DNA of 64,000 bases, from the NCBI GenBank assembly GCA_031296325.1, contig JARLFY010000030.1, positions 46,803 to 110,802 of the forward strand, in the 5' to 3' direction. Positions 8,245 to 16,934 of this stretch are shown here, in pieces (the first letter of the stretch is position 1; each line of letters begins with the position of its first letter). The notes below the pieces were generated by a model, which did not search any database, was not told the origin of the DNA, and saw nothing but the letters and a program-made list of their open reading frames with translations. A program made the translations under genes and the position numbers. The stretch comes from Acidobacteriaceae bacterium. Lineage in GTDB: Bacteria; Acidobacteriota; Terriglobia; Terriglobales; Acidobacteriaceae.

Positions 8245-9045
8245 TTATGGATAGAGCAGGACAGCGATGTTGTAGGAGCTGAAGGAGCCGGTGTTGCTGG
8301 CCGCGCAGGCTCCGATGGCGGCCTCGCGGTAGCGACCTGAGGCGAGGCGCGTCTTGAGCTGGGCGGGAAGCTCGGTCAGGCTATCCGAGGTGAAGCGCAT
8401 GACGAACCACGGCTTGCGCTGGCCCGCGTATCCGCTGGACATGGAGCAGGTGCGGCGCGCATCGGAGATAGCCTCGGACTGGGTCGTCAGCGTGATCGGG
8501 CTGGTCTGCGCGACCAGCGCTCCGATGGCCGACTCCTGCTCTTCGAGTGTGACGGAGCGAACGGTTTTGGCGAAGTCCTCGACCGCATAAAGCTCGCCGC
8601 CACGCGCGATGACGCGGATGCCGACCGCGTCGACCGCCGGATCGAGCAGGTTGGCGCGGTGATGTTCGGAGTGCATCCATAGGTCTTGAATCTGCACCGC
8701 GCTGGGAGCCTCGCCGACGTTCTCGCTGATGACGCTGAAGGCGACTCCCGCCCCGGCTCCACGACTCGTCAGCTCCGGCTCGCCCGCAAACTGATGGGAG
8801 ATGGATCCGTGCTGAGCCATTACAAGCGCGTGCTGCGCGGCAGCGCGGGCAAGCTGAGAGTCGCGGTATAGCAGAGGCAGCCCACGCGCCGCACGCTCCT
8901 GATTGGCCGCGGCCAGCAGATACTGCTCGGCGACCGTGGTGGAGTCACTTGATCTAGCGGACTGCTGCGCATGAGCGCAAGGAAGCAGAGCCAGCGCAGA
9001 TCCCATTGCAAGCAGAAGAAACGATCGTGAGCGCAACTGCGTCAT
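8245..9045 (-). CDS. Secreted CAP-domain (SCP/PR-1-like) protein
   Basis: A 266-residue exported protein: signal peptide 1-26 (ending PCAHAQQ), then a CAP/SCP domain from about residue 42 to 155. Characteristic pieces are [12 protein letters not shown], the helix [23 protein letters not shown], the [14 protein letters not shown] helix (the family's H-x-x-N segment) and [18 protein letters not shown]. The rest is an unassigned roughly 100-residue domain with three cysteines. Its ATG overlaps the fcl stop by four bases (ATGA), so it is probably translated by coupling after fcl. Confidence 0.88.
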   Translation of the reverse strand: MTQLRSRSFLLLAMGSALALLPCAHAQQSARSSDSTTVAEQYLLAAANQERAARGLPLLYRDSQLARAAAQHALVMAQHGSISHQFAGEPELTSRGAGAGVAFSVISENVGEAPSAVQIQDLWMHSEHHRANLLDPAVDAVGIRVIARGGELYAVEDFAKTVRSVTLEEQESAIGALVAQTSPITLTTQSEAISDARRTCSMSSGYAGQRKPWFVMRFTSDSLTELPAQLKTRLASGRYREAAIGACAASNTGSFSSYNIAVLLYP

Positions 9046-10007
9046 GCGCGGAAGTTCTCGAAGGCGCGGCGGATTCCCTCATCGAGACTGGTTGTGTGCC
9101 GCCAGCCGAGCGAGTGCAACAGGCTGACGTCGAGCAGCTTGCGCGGGGTTCCGTCGGGCTTGCTGGCGTCGAAGACCAACTCGCCGTCAAAGCCAAGAAC
9201 GCGCGCGATGATCTCGGCCAGTTCGCGAATGGTGACGTCCTCGCCGGTACCGATATTGACCAGCGGCGGCACGTCGTTCGTCAGCAGAGCGCCGTAGCGA
9301 GCCTCGTCGAGGTTCATCAGAAAGCAGCAGGCCTGGGCCAGATCGTCCGAGTAGAGAAACTCGCGGCGCGGCGTTCCCGATCCCCAGACGACAAGTTCGC
9401 GCGCACCCGCAGCCTTGGCCTCGCTGGTCTTGCGAATCAGCGCGGGAAGGACGTGCGAGCTATTCAGGTCGTAGTTGTCGCCTGGGCCGTAGAGATTGGT
9501 CGGCATCGCCGCCAGATAGCGCGTGCCGTACTGCCGGTTGTAGCTCCAACACATCTCGATGCCGCAGATCTTGGCCAGCGCGTAGGCGCGGTTGGTCGGC
9601 TCCAGCGGGCCGGTCAGCAGATACTCTTCCTTGATCGGCTGCGGGCAGAGCTTGGGATAGATACACGACGATCCGAGGAAGAGTAATCGCTTGACCGCCA
9701 CTGCGCGACTGGCCTCAATGACGTTGGTCTGAATAATCAGATTGTCGCGAATAAAGTCGGCGGGGTAGGTGTTGTTGGCCAGAATTCCGCCGACCTTGGC
9801 CGCAGCGAGGAAAACGTACTCGGGCCGCTCGGCGGCGAAGAAGGCATCGACGGCGAGCTTGTCCATCAGGTCAAGCTCAGCGTGGGTGCGCATCAGAAGA
9901 TTGCGATAGCCCAGACGCACAAGCTCGCGATGAATCGCCGAACCAACCAGGCCACGATGTCCGGCAATGTAGATGCGACTGTCGAGATTCATAAATGGCG
10001 CGATCAT
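9042..10007 (-). CDS. fcl: GDP-L-fucose synthase
   Basis: NADPH-dependent epimerase/reductase that turns GDP-4-keto-6-deoxymannose, the product of Gmd, into GDP-L-fucose for surface glycans. The 321-residue SDR protein shows the Rossmann glycine motif GHRGLVGSA, the active-site serine segment GSSCIYP and the YALAK catalytic pair. Two starts are possible, ATG 10007 and ATG 9992; neither has a strong ribosome site. gmd lies immediately upstream on the same strand, separated by a repeat copy, and the CAP gene overlaps the 3' end. Confidence 0.96.
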   Translation of the reverse strand: MIAPFMNLDSRIYIAGHRGLVGSAIHRELVRLGYRNLLMRTHAELDLMDKLAVDAFFAAERPEYVFLAAAKVGGILANNTYPADFIRDNLIIQTNVIEASRAVAVKRLLFLGSSCIYPKLCPQPIKEEYLLTGPLEPTNRAYALAKICGIEMCWSYNRQYGTRYLAAMPTNLYGPGDNYDLNSSHVLPALIRKTSEAKAAGARELVVWGSGTPRREFLYSDDLAQACCFLMNLDEARYGALLTNDVPPLVNIGTGEDVTIRELAEIIARVLGFDGELVFDASKPDGTPRKLLDVSLLHSLGWRHTTSLDEGIRRAFENFRA

Positions 10008-10027
10008 AAGACTGCCCCTACGAGAAG

Positions 10028-10072
10028 TGCAGAAGCAGATTCCTCCGCTTCGCTACGGAATGACAAATAAGA
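10028..10072 (+). repeat. Dispersed palindromic element, partial copy between gmd and fcl
   Basis: Contains the core GATTCCTCCGCTTCGCTACG followed by GAATGACAAATAAG, but lacks the left and right ends seen in full copies. It sits in the spacer of the gmd-fcl pair, so it is probably transcribed within that operon. Confidence 0.65.
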
Positions 10073-10094
10073 CAGAAACTTGTGCAGAGCTTTC

Positions 10095-11180
10095 CTAGGT
10101 CTCGTGGACGTTGTAGGCGTCGTAGCCGTGGCGCATCACGAGGGCGTCGCGCTGAGCAGCCTTCAGGTCGCACTCGACCATCTCTCGGACGAGTTCGTCG
10201 AAGCTGGTGCGTGGCGTCCAGCCAAGCTCACGCTGCGCCTTGCTTGCGTCTCCCAGCAGCGTTTCGACCTCGGTGGGACGGAAGTAGCGCGGATCGACGG
10301 CGACAACGACCTTGCCGTCCTTGTCGAGGGCCTTCTCGTCGATGCCCGAACCCTGCCAGGTCAGATCCAAATCCAACAGTTTGGCGCAGCGCTGCACGAA
10401 CTCGCGCACACTGTACTGCTGACCGGTGGCGATGACGAAGTCCTGCGGCTTTTCCTGTTGCAGCATCAACCACTGCATCTCGATGTAGTCTCTCGCGTGT
10501 CCCCAGTCGCGCTTGGAGTCGAGGTTGCCGAGATAAAGCTCCGTCTGCAGGCCGACCTTGATGCGCGCCAACCCGCGAGTAATCTTGCGGGTGACAAACG
10601 TTTCGCCGCGCATCGGAGACTCGTGATTGAAGAGAATTCCGTTGCAGGCGTACATTCCGTAGGCCTCGCGATAGTTCACCACGATCCAGTAGCCGTAGAG
10701 TTTGGCGACGGCGTAGGGCGAGCGCGGATAGAACGGCGTAGTCTCGCGCTGCGGCGTCTCCTGCACCAGTCCATAGAGTTCGGAGGTGCTGGCCTGATAG
10801 AACTTCGTCTTCTTCTCCAGACCGAGGATGCGGATGGCTTCCAGCAGGCGCAGAACGCCGAGCGCGTCGGAGTTGGCCGTGTACTCCGGCTCCTCGAATG
10901 AGACCTGCACATGCGACTGCGCGGCAAGGTTGTAGATCTCGTCCGGCTGCACCTGCTGCACGATGCGAATCAGCGAGGACGAGTCGGTCATGTCGCCGTA
11001 GTGCAGGATGAAGTGGCGCGAGGGCAGGTGCGGATCCTCGTAGATGTGGTCGATACGCGCCGTATTGAAGAGCGAACTGCGGCGCTTGATGCCGTGAACC
11101 TCATACCCCTTAGCAAGCAGAAATTCTGCAAGATAAGCCCCATCCTGCCCAGTAACTCCAGTAATCAGCGCCTTCTTCAA
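10095..11180 (-). CDS. gmd: GDP-mannose 4,6-dehydratase
   Basis: Converts GDP-mannose to GDP-4-keto-6-deoxymannose, the branch point for GDP-fucose and GDP-rhamnose. The 361-residue protein has the NADP loop [16 protein letters not shown] at its N-terminus, the catalytic region QASTSELYG with [12 protein letters not shown], and the [20 protein letters not shown] segment typical of Gmd. With fcl directly downstream, the pathway product is most likely GDP-L-fucose for cell-surface polysaccharide. Confidence 0.97.
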   Translation of the reverse strand: MKKALITGVTGQDGAYLAEFLLAKGYEVHGIKRRSSLFNTARIDHIYEDPHLPSRHFILHYGDMTDSSSLIRIVQQVQPDEIYNLAAQSHVQVSFEEPEYTANSDALGVLRLLEAIRILGLEKKTKFYQASTSELYGLVQETPQRETTPFYPRSPYAVAKLYGYWIVVNYREAYGMYACNGILFNHESPMRGETFVTRKITRGLARIKVGLQTELYLGNLDSKRDWGHARDYIEMQWLMLQQEKPQDFVIATGQQYSVREFVQRCAKLLDLDLTWQGSGIDEKALDKDGKVVVAVDPRYFRPTEVETLLGDASKAQRELGWTPRTSFDELVREMVECDLKAAQRDALVMRHGYDAYNVHET

Positions 11181-11246
11181 AACGTCTCTCTCCTCAAAAT
11201 CATCGCGTAAGATCGTTGACCCAGCGTTCCGCTCGGCACTTCCATA

Positions 11247-11717
11247 CTATAGGAGCTTGCCTTCGGCGAGGTCGCGGATGAGGTTGTGATCTGCCGCTAG
11301 AAAGTCAAAGGCGGGCAGAGCACTCAACGGAGTCCACTGCATCTTATTAAAGATGCGGTTGTCGAGCTCACAACTAAACTCGTTGACCACGAAGAACTGT
11401 AGGTCGATGGTGCCGCCGTTGCGATAGCGGTGTTGCAACTGCGCGATCCTGCGGCCGATCGTGGCATGGATGCCAAGTTCTTCGTCCAGTTCGCGAGCCA
11501 GAGCCTCTTCGGCAGTCTCGCCGGCCTCGATCTTGCCCCCGGGAAACTCCCATTTCAGGCTCATCGGCTGATCCGGCCGACGCTGACAGACCAGCACTTC
11601 GGTCTGGTCGCCGTTCGCGCCGGGGACTGTGCGCAGGATCAGCGCCGCAACCACCAGCCGAATCGGCCTATCGTTTGCATTGCCATGTCCGTCCAGTTTG
11701 CGAATGCGTTCTTTCAC
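11247..11717 (-). CDS. Nudix hydrolase, MutT-like
   Basis: A 156-residue pyrophosphohydrolase. The Nudix box runs from G60 to about I83 (GGKIEAGETAEEALARELDEE), with the two glutamates that bind metal intact. The segments VLVCQRRPDQPMSLKWEFPGG and the C-terminal MQWTPLSALPAFDFLAAD resemble 8-oxo-dGTP diphosphatases that clean the nucleotide pool, so a mutT role is likely though not certain. It lies upstream of gmd on the same strand with a 66-base spacer. Confidence 0.9.
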   Translation of the reverse strand: MKERIRKLDGHGNANDRPIRLVVAALILRTVPGANGDQTEVLVCQRRPDQPMSLKWEFPGGKIEAGETAEEALARELDEELGIHATIGRRIAQLQHRYRNGGTIDLQFFVVNEFSCELDNRIFNKMQWTPLSALPAFDFLAADHNLIRDLAEGKLL

Positions 11718-11798
11718 AGCGGGGTCTATCTCTTTCCAACTTGATCTGATCGGCGTCCATGCGACACTCGATCTCTCTAGCTTAGACGCATTTCTCGA

Positions 11799-12071
11799 AT
11801 GCTGTACTGTGTGGTTCAGCCCTCATGGATTGACGGGGGGTGGCATACATATCGATCTTGCGGAGAAATCTTTTGGAATCAACCTGTTACGTCAAGGGTG
11901 TACCTGCAAGGTATTCATTACAAAATACTTACAGATAATATTGATTATGAATGGCTTGTTGGAATTGGGCGACGCAGAGGTTTAGACGTTTTCGGGATGC
12001 CAATTCTTTATCCATACTTCTATTTTACGGGAATGGAGGATAACTACTATGCCAACTATTTTTATTGGTAA
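11799..12071 (+). CDS. Doubtful AT-rich aromatic-rich ORF
   Basis: A possible 90-residue product in a visibly AT-rich patch (about 11870-12110) unlike the GC-rich flanks. The peptide is rich in Tyr, Trp and Phe and ends in YFYFTGMEDNYYANYFYW. No ribosome site precedes the ATG and no family is recognised. It may be the tail of a transferred or decayed gene, or not coding at all. Confidence 0.25.
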   Translation: MLYCVVQPSWIDGGWHTYRSCGEIFWNQPVTSRVYLQGIHYKILTDNIDYEWLVGIGRRRGLDVFGMPILYPYFYFTGMEDNYYANYFYW

Positions 12072-12305
12072 ATGATTGATGTGTTGATGGTTATATTGAT
12101 TGGGGCTTGGCAGCAAAAGGCCCGGAGCTAAAGCCCATTGAAGTAAGGGCGTTTATTCAGAGGGCTGAAGCCCGCTGCTCTCTCCGAGAGGAAAAAACAT
12201 TCCCTCAGATCTAAAGCGGTCAAAGTAATGGGGTAGAGTGTTGCGGTGCGAACGGAATGCGGGATTCTTCTATCCCCTGATATAACGGATACGGAGAGTT
12301 ATTCG
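12072..12305. other. Spacer before glmM with repeat remnants
   Basis: Contains a GGGCTGAAGCCC hairpin (around 12166-12177) of a type that also appears around 20900-21010 as GAGCCTTCAGCCCTC, and a TAATGGGGTAGAG segment shared with the dispersed elements at 13726 and 21026. The glmM ribosome site GGAGAG is at 12293-12298. Confidence 0.45.
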
Positions 12306-13661
12306 ATGAAGAAGTTTTTTGGAACCGACGGCATTCGTGGCGTCGCAGGTCAGTCGCCCCTCGATCCCGCCACCATCTACGCCGTCGGCCTCGCCTTGGC
12401 ACACCATCTGGGCGATACCCCCAGAATCCTCATTGGACAGGACACGCGAGAGAGTTCCAACTGGATCGCGGCTACGCTGACCGCTGGCCTGACCGCTGGC
12501 GGTGCAACTGTTGAGAGTGCGGGCGTTATCACCACCCCGGCGGTTGCGCTGCTGACCCGTGCGCACGGCTTCAGCGCAGGCGTCGTCATCTCCGCCTCGC
12601 ACAATCCTTGGCAGGACAACGGCATCAAGCTCTTTGGCCCGGACGGCTACAAGCTGCCCGACTCGACCGAGATGGCCATTGAGGACGAGATTCTGCGTCG
12701 TCTGGAATTCTCCTCGAACCTCGAACCTCGAACCTTGAACCTTGAACCTCTCGTCAATGAGAGCGACCGCGCCGAGTACGTTCGCTTTCTGCTGGAAGCT
12801 GTTCCAGACCTCTCGCTGGATGGTCGGAGTCTGGTCGTCGACTGCGCCAACGGAGCCGCCAGTTCGGTCGCTCCAGAGGTCTTTGCTGCGCTCAACGCCA
12901 ATGGCGGCGGGAAGGTTATCCTCACTCACGTCAGCCCCAACGGACGCAACATCAACGAGAACTGCGGTGCGCTGCACCCCAAGGTTGTGGCCGCAGAGGT
13001 CGTCGCACAAGGGGCCTCGATGGGCATTACCTTCGACGGCGACGCGGATCGTGCGTTATTTGCCGACGAGCATGGACAGGTGGTCAACGGCGACGCGGTT
13101 TTGCTGCTGGCTGCGCGCGATCTGGCCGCTCGTGGACTGCTGACCAACTTCACAGTGGTCGCCACGACGATGTCCAACATGGGCCTGGAGGCCGCGCTCA
13201 ACCGCTCTGGAATCAAGATGCTGCGCGCTCCCGTCGGCGACAAGTACGTTCTTGAAGAGATGCTGGCGACCGGCGCAGCTCTGGGCGGCGAGCAGTCGGG
13301 ACACATCCTCTTCACGGGCCGCTCCACCACTGGGGACGGGCTGCTGACCGCGCTTCTGCTGCTGGACATCGTACACCGCAGCGGGAAAACGCTGGCCCAG
13401 CTTACCGCAGACCTGAAGACCTTTCCGCAGGTGATTGTGAACGTGCGTGTGCGCGAGAAGCGTCCGCTGGAGACGATTCCTGCGGTCGTGGCCGCCATCG
13501 CCGCCGCCGAGCTTGCACTGGCGGATTCGGGCCGCGTCGTCATTCGCTACTCCGGCACGGAGGCTCTGGCGCGCGTCATGATCGAGGCCGAGTCCGATGC
13601 CCTCATGCAGCAGCACTCCGAAGCAATTGCCAACGCCATTCGCAGCGAACTCGGCGTATAG
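12306..13661 (+). CDS. glmM: Phosphoglucosamine mutase
   Basis: Interconverts glucosamine-6-phosphate and glucosamine-1-phosphate on the way to UDP-GlcNAc for peptidoglycan and lipid A. The 451-residue protein starts MKKFFGTDGIRG. It carries the phosphoserine loop VISASHNPWQDNGIK (Ser near residue 100), the metal loop TFDGDADRALF, the sugar loop GGEQSGHI and the phosphate loop RYSGTEALARVM. The start at 12306 is chosen from homology and its GGAGAG site; an in-frame GTG at 12246 adds only non-homologous residues. Around residues 137-149 there is an extra stretch, SNLEPRTLNLEPL, made by five heptanucleotide repeats. Confidence 0.97.
   Translation: MKKFFGTDGIRGVAGQSPLDPATIYAVGLALAHHLGDTPRILIGQDTRESSNWIAATLTAGLTAGGATVESAGVITTPAVALLTRAHGFSAGVVISASHNPWQDNGIKLFGPDGYKLPDSTEMAIEDEILRRLEFSSNLEPRTLNLEPLVNESDRAEYVRFLLEAVPDLSLDGRSLVVDCANGAASSVAPEVFAALNANGGGKVILTHVSPNGRNINENCGALHPKVVAAEVVAQGASMGITFDGDADRALFADEHGQVVNGDAVLLLAARDLAARGLLTNFTVVATTMSNMGLEAALNRSGIKMLRAPVGDKYVLEEMLATGAALGGEQSGHILFTGRSTTGDGLLTALLLLDIVHRSGKTLAQLTADLKTFPQVIVNVRVREKRPLETIPAVVAAIAAAELALADSGRVVIRYSGTEALARVMIEAESDALMQQHSEAIANAIRSELGV
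12714..12748 (+). repeat. Five heptanucleotide tandem repeats inside glmM
   Basis: TCGAACC occurs three times and TTGAACC twice, head to tail, for 35 bp inside the coding frame. Because the unit is 7 bp, gaining or losing one copy would shift the glmM frame, while a change of three copies would keep it. Confidence 0.9.
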
Positions 13662-13725
13662 CGCTGGATGGGGAAGAACTCGTTTTTGGCACGGAGAGAA
13701 GAAGGCTCGGGGGCTAAAGTAGTTC

Positions 13726-13818
13726 CCGTAATGGGGTGCGTCGTCCAACGAGCCTAAGCAGATTCCTCCGCTTCGCTACGGAATGACAACCAAAGTGGTC
13801 TACAGTAATTTGAGAAAC
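13726..13818 (+). repeat. Dispersed palindromic element, copy 5
   Basis: Has TAATGGGGTGCGTCG at the left, the GATTCCTCCGCTTCGCTACG core, then AATGACAACC and the right end TGGTCTACAGTAATTTGAGAAA. It lies between convergent glmM and the response-regulator gene. Confidence 0.7.
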
Positions 13819-13840
13819 ATCTAGCCGCTCCGAAGAGACT

Positions 13841-14248
13841 TTATCTGGCTGATAATTTAGGCACAGCAGGCAGCAGAGAGGCTACACGCGTCTGAATCTG
13901 TTCCAGCGAGAAGGGCTTTATGAGGAAGGACTGCGCGCCAGCCTGCATGGATTGGAGCAACTGCGGGTAGTCGGATTCTGCGGTGAGGATTACGACCGGA
14001 ACGCCTTGTGCAAGGTTGCGCAACTGTTTCTCCAACAAAAATTGAAGCCCATCCATGATTGGCATGTGAAGGTCGCAGAGGATGATGTCGATCGGCTGGT
14101 TGTTGGCGACAGAATCTTCGATTGCGGAGAGTCCCTCCACTCCGTTAGAGGCGTACAGCACATCGGTCAAACCCAGATCGCTCTGGCCCAACGCATGCTT
14201 CAGAAGCGTTCTCATTACTGCTGAGTCGTCAAGGATCAGGACTCTCAT
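13841..14248 (-). CDS. Single-domain CheY-like response regulator
   Basis: A 135-residue receiver domain with no output domain. The acidic pair D8/D9, the phosphorylation site D59 (ILCDLHMP), T89 (VILTAES) and K111 (FLIKPF) are all present, so it should be phosphorylated by a histidine kinase and act by protein contact. The ATG at 14248 follows GAGGAG with good spacing; the longer open frame upstream would add 50 unrelated residues. No kinase or chemotaxis gene is nearby, so its partner is unknown. Confidence 0.93.
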   Translation of the reverse strand: MRVLILDDSAVMRTLLKHALGQSDLGLTDVLYASNGVEGLSAIEDSVANNQPIDIILCDLHMPIMDGLQFLLEKQLRNLAQGVPVVILTAESDYPQLLQSMQAGAQSFLIKPFSLEQIQTRVASLLPAVPKLSAR

Positions 14249-14343
14249 CTTGTGCTCCTCGAATCGCGTTGTAGAGTGTCTATCGGCACATTCGCCCCGC
14301 GCTTGAGTTTGGCCCGCAGCGGAGGCAGAGCCTTTTAGTCTAC

Positions 14344-14421
14344 GGGGTTGACCGCCGTGGAGCGAGCGAAAGCAGATTCCTTCGCTACGGAATGACAAAT
14401 TGATCTATAGCAACTCCGAAA
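14344..14421 (+). repeat. Dispersed palindromic element, copy 6
   Basis: Shows GGGGTTGACCGCCGTGGAGCG, a shortened core (AGATTCCTTCGCTACGGAATG) and the right end TCTATAGCAACTCCGAAAAA. It separates the 3' end of the GH28 gene from the response-regulator gene. Confidence 0.65.
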
Positions 14422-14426
14422 AAGCG

Positions 14427-15845
14427 CTAAGGCGCGGGAAAAGGGACGAAATTGGCGGCGCAGGCGGGCAGAGATCCGGGACGCTGCTTGCCGAGGATGG
14501 TGGAGTCGTCTCCGGTGAAGACGGGGTTTGCAGGGCCGGGGCCGAAGGTGAGATCGGTGTGAATGGCCTGCGCCTTGTAGCGGGATGCTCCGTCAAGCAA
14601 CAGAACTCCGTCAAGGGTTACACCGATGCGGTGCGCATGGTCGAAGCCGTTGAACTGTAGCTTGCCGCCGCCGCTGATGCGGACGTTGCGCAGGGTGATG
14701 TTTTTGTAGACCGGGTAGAGCGCGACGCCCTTGCCGGGGAAGGAATAGGCAGTATCGAAGACGATGGGATTCTTGGAGTCGCGGATGCAGACGTCGTCGT
14801 AGAGAACGTCCTCCACCAGCCCGCCGCGAGTGGGGTTGGACTTGATGCGCAGTCCGTTGTCTGGGCCGTCGAGGGTGAGGCTGCGGACGAGGATCTGGCT
14901 GACTCCGCCGTTGGTCTCGCTGCCGATCGACATGCCGTGGCCGGAGTAGAAGTGGTTGTCGAGGACGGAGACGTTGGTGGTAGGGCCGTCTCCCGCCTTG
15001 ATGGCGATGTCGTCGTCTCCGGTGCGGATGTAGGTGTGGGTGATGGTAATGTTTCGCGACTGTGAGGGGTCGATGCCGTCGGTGTTGCGCGCCGTTCTGG
15101 GCGTGTCGATTTTAACGCCCCAGACGGTGAGGCCGTCGCCGCGATGGTAGGAGACGTGGAAGTTGGGCGAGTTGCGCAGGGTGATGCGGTAGAGCGTGAA
15201 GTCGTCGGTGAGGTCGGTCTCGATGAGGCGGGGAACCTGCTGGCGACCGGCGGTGCGTGCCTCCTCGGCCAGATCCCACCAGCTCTTGGCCGAGGGCTTG
15301 CCGTCGGCGATGATGGTGGCTCCGCCCTGACCGTCGATGACGCCATCGCCCATGATCGCCGAGCCAGTGGCGTTCTTCGCGGTAATCAGCGGGTGACAGC
15401 CGGAGGGTGCGTCCGAGACCAGGCCGCAGGAACTGTTGGAGATCTCGTAGTCCTGCGGATTGCGCGAGGCGAAGAGGGTGACGCTCTTGTCGATCAGCAG
15501 GGTAACTCCGGCGCGAAGCTGGATGGGGCCGGAGAGGAAGGCGGTCTTCGCTGCGGCGTTCGCGGGGTCTGGAGCCAGTTCGACGGCGTGGCCCTTGGCG
15601 CAGTGATCGAGAGCCTGCTGGATGCGTCGGGTGTCCTCCGCAACGGAGCGGGTGGTGCGCGACTCAATCTCTCCGCTGGTGGCGCTGGCCGGAGTGAAGA
15701 CGGACGTCAACGTGACGCAGGTGGGCGGAAGGACCGGCTCGACGACCTTGCGCGTGTCCTGCGCGGACGAGGCTGCGCAGACGAGCAGGACAGCGAGAGA
15801 AGCGACAAATATACGAAGGACTGAGGGTTGCTGCGCTGAACTCAT
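14427..15845 (-). CDS. Secreted GH28 polygalacturonase
   Basis: A 472-residue exported pectinase with a right-handed beta-helix fold. The signal peptide (residues 1-29) ends at CAASSAQ. The GH28 catalytic motifs are visible: NTDGIDPSQS, TGDDDIAIKAG, GHGMSIGSET and RIKSNPTRGG, supplying the three aspartates, the histidine and the RIK triad. It should hydrolyse alpha-1,4-galacturonan, probably in the periplasm or outside the cell. The ATG at 15845 has a GGAGA site and starts the signal peptide; the frame extends upstream to 15983 but without signal features. Confidence 0.95.
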   Translation of the reverse strand: MSSAQQPSVLRIFVASLAVLLVCAASSAQDTRKVVEPVLPPTCVTLTSVFTPASATSGEIESRTTRSVAEDTRRIQQALDHCAKGHAVELAPDPANAAAKTAFLSGPIQLRAGVTLLIDKSVTLFASRNPQDYEISNSSCGLVSDAPSGCHPLITAKNATGSAIMGDGVIDGQGGATIIADGKPSAKSWWDLAEEARTAGRQQVPRLIETDLTDDFTLYRITLRNSPNFHVSYHRGDGLTVWGVKIDTPRTARNTDGIDPSQSRNITITHTYIRTGDDDIAIKAGDGPTTNVSVLDNHFYSGHGMSIGSETNGGVSQILVRSLTLDGPDNGLRIKSNPTRGGLVEDVLYDDVCIRDSKNPIVFDTAYSFPGKGVALYPVYKNITLRNVRISGGGKLQFNGFDHAHRIGVTLDGVLLLDGASRYKAQAIHTDLTFGPGPANPVFTGDDSTILGKQRPGSLPACAANFVPFPAP

Positions 15846-15923
15846 GATGACGGTCTCCGGTTTTAGTGTAGATCGAAATGGCAACGACGCGAGCGATGGG
15901 AGGGATGGTCTGGCGCGTCGTCC

Positions 15924-15929
15924 TATAAT
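15924..15929 (+). promoter_or_regulatory. Consensus -10 box before the 76-residue gene
   Basis: A perfect TATAAT lies 26 bases before ATG 15950, followed by a GAACGAGGG ribosome site. No clear -35 hexamer is visible at 17 bases. Confidence 0.45.
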
Positions 15930-15949
15930 CGGGAACGAGGGTGTGCGCA

Positions 15950-16180
15950 ATGATCGCTGGGCTGATTTTTTTGTGGAACGCAACGCGGGGATATCGGCTG
16001 AGGCCGTGGCGGAGCGAGTGTCTCAAGTGGCGGATCGAGACCTTTACCGGCAAGCAGGCCGAAGCGGTCAGATTGCGCGACTTCCTGCACTTTCTCTATG
16101 CCGAGCGCAGACAGTTGCTGCGGTTTCTGCGTTGGCTCGCGGAGATGCGTTCGTATGCGCAGGCGACAGAGAGAGTATGA
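15950..16180 (+). CDS. Small basic hypothetical protein
   Basis: A 76-residue protein I cannot assign to a family. It begins with a short hydrophobic stretch (MIAGLIFLWN), which could be a membrane anchor or simply a helix, and continues with a basic, Trp/Arg/Leu-rich body (YRLRPWRSECLKWRIET, then FLHFLYAERRQLLRFLRW). A TATAAT box and a GAGG ribosome site 9 bases before the ATG support expression; a GTG three codons earlier has poorer spacing. It lies upstream of rpsO in the same direction. Confidence 0.6.
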   Translation: MIAGLIFLWNATRGYRLRPWRSECLKWRIETFTGKQAEAVRLRDFLHFLYAERRQLLRFLRWLAEMRSYAQATERV

Positions 16181-16310
16181 TGCGGGCGGACTCCCGTCGA
16201 AGAGCGAGATTATTTTCCCTCTAGTCTGCTCTCTATCTTGTTTTAATCTGGATTGAATTGGTGGTCATCGAAGCAAATCGGGATTAAACCTTTTTTCCGT
16301 AGTCGCTGCA

Positions 16311-16340
16311 TTGCCGCTTTCCCGCTTCCAGTGCTATTCT
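16311..16340 (+). promoter_or_regulatory. Candidate rpsO promoter
   Basis: TTGCCG at 16311-16316 and TATTCT at 16335-16340 are separated by 18 bases and would start transcription near 16347, about 47 bases before the rpsO start. Confidence 0.45.
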
Positions 16341-16393
16341 TTACCAAGACACTATCGACCAAAGTGGACTAGAGATCAGGAGCAACAAAAGCT

Positions 16394-16660
16394 GTGTTGG
16401 AATCGTTGAAAAAGACAGGCATTATCGAGAAGTTTCGTACGCACGAGTCGGACACCGGCAGCCCCGAGGTTCAGATCGCGCTGTTGAGCGAGCGCATCGG
16501 CGAGTTGACCGAGCACTTCAAAACGCACAAGAAGGATCATGGCTCTCGCCGTGGACTCTTGATGCTGGTAAGCAAGCGTCGCGGCCTTCTGGACTATCTG
16601 AAGAAGTGCGACTCGGATCGCTACCGCGAAGTCATCGGGAAACTGGGCATTCGCAAGTAA
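16394..16660 (+). CDS. rpsO: 30S ribosomal protein S15
   Basis: An 88-residue primary 16S rRNA-binding protein of the central domain. It contains the family signature [20 protein letters not shown] and the basic segment [19 protein letters not shown]. The start is a GTG at 16394 (a TTG follows as the next codon), with AGGAG at 16378-16382. pnp lies downstream in the same direction, the classic rpsO-pnp order, with a hairpin in the spacer. Confidence 0.96.
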   Translation: MLESLKKTGIIEKFRTHESDTGSPEVQIALLSERIGELTEHFKTHKKDHGSRRGLLMLVSKRRGLLDYLKKCDSDRYREVIGKLGIRK

Positions 16661-16885
16661 GCCGGGACTGGGACAAGCCCTCATCATGGACGCAAGCAAG
16701 TTTCGCCATGCTACGACATTCAATCTCTCGCAGAGCTGTTTCGGCACTTGCCGATGGAGTTGCTGACGATGGGAGAGTCTTTCTACGCATGCGCCTCCGA
16801 GGCCCGGAACACGGGTCGGTTGCGTTGCTCTCAATCCATGGGCTCCCAATTTGCGGGCTTTCAGGTTATCTCACAGATTTCAGCT
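16661..16885. other. rpsO-pnp spacer
   Basis: The 362-base spacer between rpsO and pnp holds no credible gene. Its first 225 bases show nothing recognisable; the hairpin at 16886-16934 and an 88-base pnp leader follow. Confidence 0.4.
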
Positions 16886-16934
16886 ATGCACTCCGCTGGC
16901 GAGCGTAAGGCTCGCACAGCCGGAGTGCATTTTT
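16886..16934 (+). terminator. Hairpin with T-run between rpsO and pnp
   Basis: ATGCACTCCG pairs with CGGAGTGCAT and an inner GCGAGC pairs with GCTCGC around the loop GTAAG; TTTTT follows at once. This fits an intrinsic terminator or attenuator of rpsO. In E. coli the pnp leader carries an RNase III hairpin used for autoregulation, so a processing role is an alternative. Confidence 0.7.

Noticed and set aside
12110..12240. A tRNA-like fold before glmM
   Set aside because: The palindromes around GGGCTGAAGCCC do not form a cloverleaf and lack TTCRA and anticodon-arm features; they match the repeat at about 20900.
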